A stretch of 55,924 nucleotides of DNA from Ruegeria sp. (GTDB lineage Bacteria > Pseudomonadota > Alphaproteobacteria > Rhodobacterales > Rhodobacteraceae), in the NCBI RefSeq assembly GCF_028066395.1, contig NZ_JALCBM010000023.1, positions 1-55,924 on the forward strand, in the 5' to 3' direction. Shown one piece after another: positions 50,598 to 55,924 of this stretch. The notes beneath the pieces are model-generated. The model saw only the letters and a list, made by a program, of their open reading frames with translations, did not search any database and was not told where the DNA came from. How positions within the stretch are numbered: the stretch's first letter is position 1; each line of letters opens with the position of its first letter. Both the position numbers and the translations under genes were made by a program.

Positions 50598-51688
50598 CAG
50601 TCCACCAAGAGGCGCGCGGCCCCCAGCTCCATGTTGACATACATTTCGGTGCCCGGCTCGAAGATCCGCTTGTTGCCGCGATCCGAGTTCGATGTGCGCA
50701 CGATAAAGTCCGGCCCATCGGCCAGATCGACGATGGTGGTGATATCGGTGCCGACAAATATGTTTTCCTTGACGCGACCTTTCAGGCTTTCGCCTTCTGC
50801 CGGTTCATCCGACATGAACAGACGCTCGGGCCGGATCGACAGATGCACTTTTGATCCAACGCCGATGCCTTCGACCTCGTTACAGGTCAGTTCGTGCCCG
50901 CCACCCAGGTGGCACACGGCGCGGCCCTCGGCGATGTTGTCGACAGAAACCTCCAGCAGGTTGGTCTCACCGATAAAGTCGGCCACGAACATGTTGCGCG
51001 GACGCTCATAGATATCGGTGGGCGAGCCCAGTTGCTGCATCTCACCCGCCGACATCACCGCGATGCGGTCGGACATGGTCAGGGCTTCTTCCTGATCGTG
51101 GGTGACGAAGATGAAGGTAATCCCGGTTTCCCGCTGCAGGTGCTTCAGTTCCAGCTGCATTGCCTTGCGCAGCTTCAGGTCCAGCGCCGAAAGCGGTTCG
51201 TCCAGCAGCAGCACCTTGGGTTTGGGTGCAAGGGCGCGGGCCAGGGCCACACGCTGTTGCTGACCCCCCGAAAGCTGGCTGGGCTTGCGCGCCGAGAATT
51301 GCGACAGTTGCACCAGTTCCAGCATCTCGCCGGCGCGGGTGCGTGCATCCGCTTTGGATGCGCCACGCATCTCAAGGCCAAAGGCCACGTTGTCCAGAAT
51401 CGTCATATGCGGAAACAGCGCATAGTTCTGGAACACCGTGTTCACCGGCCGCTCATACGGCGGCAGGTTTTCGATTTCGTCCCCGTACAGGAAGATCGCC
51501 CCTTCGGTGACATCCTCAAACCCGGCAATCATCCGCAACAAGGTCGTCTTGCCGCAACCCGACGGGCCCAGCAGGGTAAAGAACTCGTTGTCCATGATCG
51601 AGAGCGAGATTTTCTTCAGCGCCGTGAAGTCCCCGTAACGCTTTACAGCGCCGCGAACATCAATCGCTATTTGTTCTTTATTAGACAA
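50597..51688 (-). CDS. PotA-like ABC transporter ATPase
   Basis: ATPase of 363 aa from a TTG start at 51688, chosen because AGGGAGG lies 5 nt upstream; the GTG at 51706 would include that ribosome site in the coding region. Walker A GPSGCGKTT, signature LSGGQQQRVALARAL, Walker B VLLLDEPLSALD and switch THDQEEALTMSDRIAVM are intact. A C-terminal TOBE domain (about 285-363) follows, as in PotA. It is first in the operon, with the 17-bp palindrome about 85-100 nt upstream. Confidence 0.92.
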   Translation of the reverse strand: MSNKEQIAIDVRGAVKRYGDFTALKKISLSIMDNEFFTLLGPSGCGKTTLLRMIAGFEDVTEGAIFLYGDEIENLPPYERPVNTVFQNYALFPHMTILDNVAFGLEMRGASKADARTRAGEMLELVQLSQFSARKPSQLSGGQQQRVALARALAPKPKVLLLDEPLSALDLKLRKAMQLELKHLQRETGITFIFVTHDQEEALTMSDRIAVMSAGEMQQLGSPTDIYERPRNMFVADFIGETNLLEVSVDNIAEGRAVCHLGGGHELTCNEVEGIGVGSKVHLSIRPERLFMSDEPAEGESLKGRVKENIFVGTDITTIVDLADGPDFIVRTSNSDRGNKRIFEPGTEMYVNMELGAARLLVD

Positions 51689-51994
51689 GCGCGCCTCCCT
51701 CAGCACTGCAAAAATTCCATCCGGTTATATATCGCAGGCGGTTCACTCTGAATTATCGAGTTCCTCAGCAAACATTAGGTTTAGCCTAATCATTTACTTA
51801 ACCGGCTGTTTTGAAGCGGAATCATCGCATTTCGCCATTTGCATAAGTTTCCGACCAGTTGATTTTTTGACGCGCGCCCTTACCGCCCTGCTTCGCAATG
51901 TCCTAATCAGTGCAAAGGAAACACTGTCTTTAGATTGCCGGGCCGCTCTTGTAATCCTCATTCAAAAGTCATCTTTGACCAAAGTGAAGTTAAA
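51689..51994. promoter_or_regulatory. potA/aspA divergent promoter region
   Basis: No gene is seen. The AT-rich centre (51740-51860) must carry both promoters. It holds the palindrome at 51774-51790. The aspA side has no strong ribosome site. Confidence 0.5.
51774..51790. promoter_or_regulatory. 17-bp palindrome, copy 2 (transporter operon)
   Basis: ATTAGGTTTAGCCTAAT has perfect 6-nt arms with a 5-nt spacer and is 86 nt upstream of the PotA-like start. It shares 14 of 17 positions with 44290-44306, linking the transporter to the monooxygenase operon. Confidence 0.6.
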
Positions 51995-53398
51995 ATGCCC
52001 CAACACCGGACCGAGACGGATTCGATCGGCAGCGTGGACCTGCCTGCAACCTGCGCCCATGGCATCCAGACCGAGCGGGCACGGCAGAACTTTCCGATCA
52101 CTGGCGTTCCACTGTCACAATTTCCCAGCCTTGTTGTCGCACTGGCCATGGTCAAAAGCGCGGCGGCCCGGGCCAACGGTGATATCGGCGGGATTGATGC
52201 GGCCAAGGCGACGGTAATTGCCGAGGTTTGCCAAGAGATCATCGATGGGCAGCATCACGAACATTTCGTGGTGGATATGATTCAGGGCGGGGCGGGGACC
52301 TCGACCAACATGAATGCCAACGAGGTGATCGCCAACCTCGCCTTGGGCAAGCTGGGCCATGCCCCGGGCGCTTATGAACATCTGCACCCCAATGATGATG
52401 TGAATCACGGCCAATCCACCAACGACGTCTACCCCACAGCGGTGCGTCTGGCCGTGCTGTTTCAGGTCGCCCCGTTGTGTGAGGCGCTGGCCCGTCTGCA
52501 AGCCGCATTCGAAGAGCGCGCGCAGGCTTTTGCCGGTATTGCCAAGGTAGGCCGGACACAGTTGCAGGACGCGGTTCCGGTCTCTCTTGGGGCCGAGTTC
52601 AAGTCCTTCGCCGTCACCGTGGGCGAGGATATCGACCGCATCCGCGAAATCGGCCGCCTGCTGACCGAGATCAATCTGGGCGGCACCGCCATCGGCACCC
52701 GCGTCAATGCCGAGGCCGGATATGATGACCGCGCCGTGGCCTATCTGGCGGAAATCTCGGGCTTTGACCTCAAACAGGCCAGCGATCTGATCGAGGCTTC
52801 CTCCGATCTGGGCGGATTCGTTACCTTCTCGGGCATCCTCAAACGGCTTGCGGTGAAATTGTCGAAGATTTGCAATGATTTGCGTCTGCTCTCCTCGGGC
52901 CCCCGTGCCGGGCTGGGAGAGATTATCCTGCCTGCGGTTCAGGCCGGGTCTTCGATCATGCCGGGCAAGGTGAACCCGGTCATTCCCGAAGTGGTCAATC
53001 AGGTCTGCTATCAGGTGATCGGCAATGACCTGACGGTCACCATGGCCGCTGAGGCCGGGCAGTTGCAGCTGAACGCGATGGAGCCGATTGTTACCTACAA
53101 TCTACTGAAATCCCTGAAGATTCTGATCAGTGGTATCGATGTTCTGACGGAAAAATGCGTGTCAGGGATCAAAGCGGATGCGGATCGTTGCGCCGCGCTG
53201 CTGGACAATTCGCTGGTGCTGGCCACCGCGCTGGCCCCGCATCTGGGATACGATGCCGCCGCCCGCATCGCCAAACAGGCGCTGGCCTCGGGTAAATCGA
53301 TCCGTGAAGTGGCCATGGAAAGCGGGCTGGTGCCTGCGGAAAAACTGGATAGCATCCTGTCGCCGACAGCTATGTTGAATCAGGATACCGCCACATGA
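51995..53398 (+). CDS. aspA: Aspartate ammonia-lyase
   Basis: Cytoplasmic lyase of 467 aa in the fumarase/aspartase superfamily, converting aspartate to fumarate and ammonia. DLPATCAHGIQTERARQNF is the aspartase-type opening, and VNHGQSTNDVYPTA the second conserved region. The signature loop is GSSIMPGKVNPVIPEVVNQV, and AEAGQLQLNAMEPI favours aspartase over fumarase. The start at 51995 gives the usual N-terminus; 20 earlier in-frame codons are not conserved. It is followed by a GST-like gene with an ATGA overlap. It may help channel amino nitrogen and carbon from the neighbouring catabolic genes into the TCA cycle. Confidence 0.88.
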   Translation: MPQHRTETDSIGSVDLPATCAHGIQTERARQNFPITGVPLSQFPSLVVALAMVKSAAARANGDIGGIDAAKATVIAEVCQEIIDGQHHEHFVVDMIQGGAGTSTNMNANEVIANLALGKLGHAPGAYEHLHPNDDVNHGQSTNDVYPTAVRLAVLFQVAPLCEALARLQAAFEERAQAFAGIAKVGRTQLQDAVPVSLGAEFKSFAVTVGEDIDRIREIGRLLTEINLGGTAIGTRVNAEAGYDDRAVAYLAEISGFDLKQASDLIEASSDLGGFVTFSGILKRLAVKLSKICNDLRLLSSGPRAGLGEIILPAVQAGSSIMPGKVNPVIPEVVNQVCYQVIGNDLTVTMAAEAGQLQLNAMEPIVTYNLLKSLKILISGIDVLTEKCVSGIKADADRCAALLDNSLVLATALAPHLGYDAAARIAKQALASGKSIREVAMESGLVPAEKLDSILSPTAMLNQDTAT

Positions 53399-54006
53399 AC
53401 CAACTGTATTTCTCCCCCGTCTCCCCCTTTGCACGCAAGGTCCGTGTCGCCGCGCTGGAAAAGGGCGTTGCGGATCAGATTGAAGAGGTCGAGGTTGCGA
53501 CCTCACCCGTGGACACAAACCCCGATCTCGCCGCCCGCAACCCTTTGGGCAAACTGCCCTGTCTCGTGCGCGCGGATGGGCGTGTGATCTATGACAGCCG
53601 CGCAATCCTGCGGTTCATCGACGGCTTGACCGGGACTGCCACGCTCTATCCTGCCGATGACAGCGTATTTGACCGGCTGACCGTTGAAAGCCTGGCCGAA
53701 GGCGTGCTCGACGCCGCGGTTCTATGTGTCTATGAACGGCGCACCCGATCCGCAGATCAGGTGTCGCAAGCCTGGCTGGATGGGCAGGCAGGCAAGATCA
53801 ACCGGGCCCTTGACTGGTTCGAAGCCCATGTGCCTGACGCGCTGGAACCCGATTTCGATGCCGCGTGTATTGGCTTGGCCTGCGCGTTGGGATATCTCGA
53901 TTTTCGCCAGCCGACCGGGGATTGGCGCCCCGGCCGCCCGCAACTCACTGCCTGGTACGAAACCGTATCCGGGCGCCCCTCACTTACTCAAACCAAACCC
54001 AGTTAA
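53395..54006 (+). CDS. Glutathione S-transferase-like protein
   Basis: Protein of 203 aa. The N-terminal thioredoxin-like fold opens with LYFSPVSPFARKVRVAALEK and has NPLGKLPCLV with the cis-Pro, then DSRAILRFID for glutathione contact; a helical C-terminal domain follows. The Ser in SPVSPFARK may be the catalytic residue. The ATG overlaps the aspA stop (ATGA), so it is co-translated with aspartase, and the etfB start follows 15 nt later. Its physiological role is unknown. Confidence 0.85.
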   Translation: MNQLYFSPVSPFARKVRVAALEKGVADQIEEVEVATSPVDTNPDLAARNPLGKLPCLVRADGRVIYDSRAILRFIDGLTGTATLYPADDSVFDRLTVESLAEGVLDAAVLCVYERRTRSADQVSQAWLDGQAGKINRALDWFEAHVPDALEPDFDAACIGLACALGYLDFRQPTGDWRPGRPQLTAWYETVSGRPSLTQTKPS

Positions 54007-54021
54007 ACAGAGGAGAACGCG

Positions 54022-54780
54022 ATGAAGGTGTTAGTGCCTGTCAAGCGCGTGATTGACTACAATGTGAAGGTTCGCGTTAAGGCGGACGGGAGCGGAGTTG
54101 ATCTCGCCAATGTCAAGATGTCGATGAACCCGTTCGACGAGATTGCGGTTGAAGAGGCGATCCGGCTGAAAGAGGCTGGCAAGGCTGATGAGGTCGTTGC
54201 GGTTTCGATCGGCGTGAAGCAGGCGCAGGAGACGCTGCGCACGGCTCTGGCCATGGGTGCGGACCGCGCCATTCTGGTTGTGGCCGCCGATGATGTGCAT
54301 CAGGACATCGAACCGCTGGCCGTGGCCAAGATCCTGGCCAAAGTGGTCGAGGAAGAGCAGCCCGGCATCGTTCTGGCGGGCAAGCAGGCGATCGACAACG
54401 ACATGAACGCCACCGGCCAGATGCTGTCGGCGCTGCTGGGCTGGTCCCAGGGCACGTTTGCGTCTGAGCTGGACATCGAAGGCGACAGCGCCAAGGTCAC
54501 CCGCGAGGTGGACGGCGGCCTGCAGACGATCAGCGTCAAGATGCCGACGATCATCACCGTCGACCTGCGCCTGAACGAGCCGCGCTATGCGTCGCTGCCC
54601 AACATCATGAAGGCGAAGAAAAAGCCGCTGGATGAGAAGACCGCTGCCGATTACGGCGTCGACGTCACCCCGCGTCTCGAGGTCGTCAAGACCGAAGAGC
54701 CGCCGGCGCGCGCGGCCGGTATCGTTGTGGGCTCGGTCGACGAGCTGGTGTCGAAACTCAAAGAAGCGGGGGCTGTGTAA
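54022..54780 (+). CDS. etfB: Electron transfer flavoprotein beta subunit
   Basis: Protein of 252 aa binding AMP, partner of Etf[41 protein letters not shown], and the [20 protein letters not shown] block are diagnostic, and [13 protein letters not shown] is the recognition-loop end. ETF accepts electrons from acyl-CoA, dimethylglycine and sarcosine or amine dehydrogenases and passes them to ETF-quinone oxidoreductase. A strong GAGGAGA ribosome site precedes it. The nearby TMADH-like enzyme is a possible donor, but this pair is probably the general housekeeping ETF. Confidence 0.97.
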   Translation: MKVLVPVKRVIDYNVKVRVKADGSGVDLANVKMSMNPFDEIAVEEAIRLKEAGKADEVVAVSIGVKQAQETLRTALAMGADRAILVVAADDVHQDIEPLAVAKILAKVVEEEQPGIVLAGKQAIDNDMNATGQMLSALLGWSQGTFASELDIEGDSAKVTREVDGGLQTISVKMPTIITVDLRLNEPRYASLPNIMKAKKKPLDEKTAADYGVDVTPRLEVVKTEEPPARAAGIVVGSVDELVSKLKEAGAV

Positions 54781-55709
54781 TGGCTGTACTTCTCCTTGCC
54801 GAGGTTAACAATGGCGAGCTGGCGCTGGACGCGACCGCCAAGGCTGTTGCTGCCGTGACATCGCTGGGCGACATCACGGTTCTGGCCGCAGGCGGTTCTG
54901 CCGCTGCTGCCGGTGAGGCTGCCGCCAAGATCGACGGCGTGTCAAAGGTTCTGGTGGCCGAGGATGCATCGCTGGGCCACCGCCTGGCCGAATCGACCGC
55001 TGCGCTGATCGTCAGCCTGGCCGATGGGTATGAACATATCGTTGCGCCTGCCACCACCGACGCCAAGAACGTGATGCCGCGGGTTGCCGCGCTGCTGGAT
55101 GTGATGGTGATCTCGGACGCTTCGGGCGTTGTGGACGGCGCGACGTTTGAGCGCCCGATCTACGCGGGCAACGCGATCCAGACGGTGAAATCGTCGGACG
55201 CCAAGAAGGTTGTCACCATCCGGACCGCCAGCTTTGACGCGGCGGGCGAAGGTGGCTCGGCTGCGGTCGAGACCATCGCGGTCGGCGACAATCCGGGCCT
55301 GTCGGAATGGGTCGAGGACACCGTCGCGACAAGCGACCGTCCGGAACTGACCTCGGCGGGTGTTGTTGTTTCGGGCGGCCGTGGGGTTGGCTCGGAAGAA
55401 GACTTCAAGCTGATCGAAACCCTGGCCGACAAGCTGGGCGGTGCCGTTGGCGCGTCGCGTGCTGCGGTGGATTCGGGCTATGCGCCGAATGACTGGCAGG
55501 TCGGTCAGACCGGCAAGGTCGTGGCGCCGGACCTGTATGTTGCCGTCGGCATCTCGGGCGCGATCCAGCACCTTGCGGGGATGAAGGATTCGAAAGTGAT
55601 CGTTGCGATCAACAAGGACGAAGAGGCACCGATCTTCCAGGTCGCCGATTTCGGCCTGGTCGCGGATCTGTTCGACGCGGTTCCGGAGCTGACCGAAAAG
55701 CTCGGCTGA
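54780..55709 (+). CDS. etfA: Electron transfer flavoprotein alpha subunit
   Basis: FAD-binding subunit of 309 aa. The C-terminal half has [60 protein letters not shown] and [20 protein letters not shown], the standard ETF-alpha FAD site. It overlaps etfB by one base (TAATG). It is followed by a hairpin and an intrinsic terminator. Confidence 0.97.
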   Translation: MAVLLLAEVNNGELALDATAKAVAAVTSLGDITVLAAGGSAAAAGEAAAKIDGVSKVLVAEDASLGHRLAESTAALIVSLADGYEHIVAPATTDAKNVMPRVAALLDVMVISDASGVVDGATFERPIYAGNAIQTVKSSDAKKVVTIRTASFDAAGEGGSAAVETIAVGDNPGLSEWVEDTVATSDRPELTSAGVVVSGGRGVGSEEDFKLIETLADKLGGAVGASRAAVDSGYAPNDWQVGQTGKVVAPDLYVAVGISGAIQHLAGMKDSKVIVAINKDEEAPIFQVADFGLVADLFDAVPELTEKLG

Positions 55710-55719
55710 GGCCGGGCAG

Positions 55720-55772
55720 AGATTTTTCGTCGAAAAATCTTGGAAAGGCCCGCCATCACGGCGGGCCTTCTT
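55720..55772 (+). terminator. Twin hairpins ending the etfBA transcript
   Basis: The first palindrome is AGATTTTTCG/CGAAAAATCT (55720-55740). The second is AAGGCCCGCC/GGCGGGCCTT (55745-55769) with a short T-rich tail. Layout is the same as after the TMADH-like gene: an AT-type dyad first, then a GC-rich terminator. Confidence 0.8.
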
Positions 55773-55787
55773 TACGTGGGGGTTGGC

Positions 55788-55924
55788 TTACGCTAATGGA
55801 TCAAAGCCGATCTCGATCAGTTGCGTGAACAGCAAACCGTCTTCATCCAGAATTGCATTATTGGCATCCGCCAGGAAATTCGCGCGGCTCAGATCTTCGG
55901 CCTGCACGCCAACCAGCGTGGTGA
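55788..55924 (-). CDS. 3' end of a gene with an RTX-like C-terminus (partial)
   Basis: Reading the minus strand, an open frame enters from the window edge and stops at TAA 55788-55790. The last 45 residues include [14 protein letters not shown] and end [13 protein letters not shown]. The GV-x-x-x-DL-S-x-x-NF pattern is common at the ends of hemolysin-type calcium-binding (RTX) exported proteins. That reading is tentative because only the tail is visible. Confidence 0.5.
   Translation of the reverse strand, partial: TTLVGVQAEDLSRANFLADANNAILDEDGLLFTQLIEIGFDPLA

Overview
This is a high-GC window with tightly packed operons. It carries TRAP and polyamine-type ABC transporters, a TMADH-family flavoprotein, an ETF pair and several LysR regulators. 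That content fits an alphaproteobacterium of the Rhodobacteraceae (marine Roseobacter group). No rRNA, tRNA, CRISPR array, phage or intact insertion sequence was seen. The assignment rests on gene content and protein style only; no search was run.

Layout. 1-3118 (minus): an asparagine-synthase-type amidotransferase and a family-2 glycosyltransferase, probably the edge of a surface-polysaccharide locus. 3400-7266 (minus): a TRAP transporter (DctP, an unusual TM2/coiled-coil DctQ fusion, DctM). 7504-27007: a complete-looking catecholate siderophore locus. It has a TonB receptor, a divergent AraC regulator, and one long minus-strand operon of Fes-type esterase, EntS-type exporter, stand-alone aryl carrier protein, MbtH, a two-module NRPS, isochorismate synthase, FepB/FepD/FepC-type importer and EntE-type ligase. 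27236-31212: a LysR regulator divergent from a dehydrogenase, a PanB-like protein lacking most metal ligands, and a fatty-acid-hydroxylase/sterol-desaturase-family membrane protein. 31882-36931: MipA/OmpV-like outer-membrane protein, Tat-exported amidohydrolase, ferric-reductase-like flavocytochrome and an apparently orphan histidine kinase. 37291-38856: cupin and ArgE-type deacetylase. 38856-51688: a nitrogen-compound catabolism region with LysR, PuuC-like aldehyde dehydrogenase, DUF1028 protein, RidA, flavin monooxygenase, LuxR regulator, TMADH-like flavoprotein and a PotABCD-type transporter. 51995-55709: aspartate ammonia-lyase, GST-like protein and EtfBA. The window ends inside a minus-strand gene with an RTX-like C-terminus.

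Two loci stand out. The NRPS reads C-A-T-C-A-T-TE. Its second A domain matches the serine code of EntF, and its first A domain has an acidic pocket suggesting a cationic amino acid. With a dihydroxybenzoate-type EntE this predicts an aryl-(Lys/Orn/Arg)-Ser oligolactone siderophore, but entA and the isochorismatase half of entB are not in the window. The second locus is the LuxR-centred set of five enzymes plus transporter at 40-51.7 kb. Two near-identical 17-bp palindromes lie upstream of the monooxygenase operon and of the transporter operon, which argues for one regulon acting on an N-methylated or cationic nitrogen compound.
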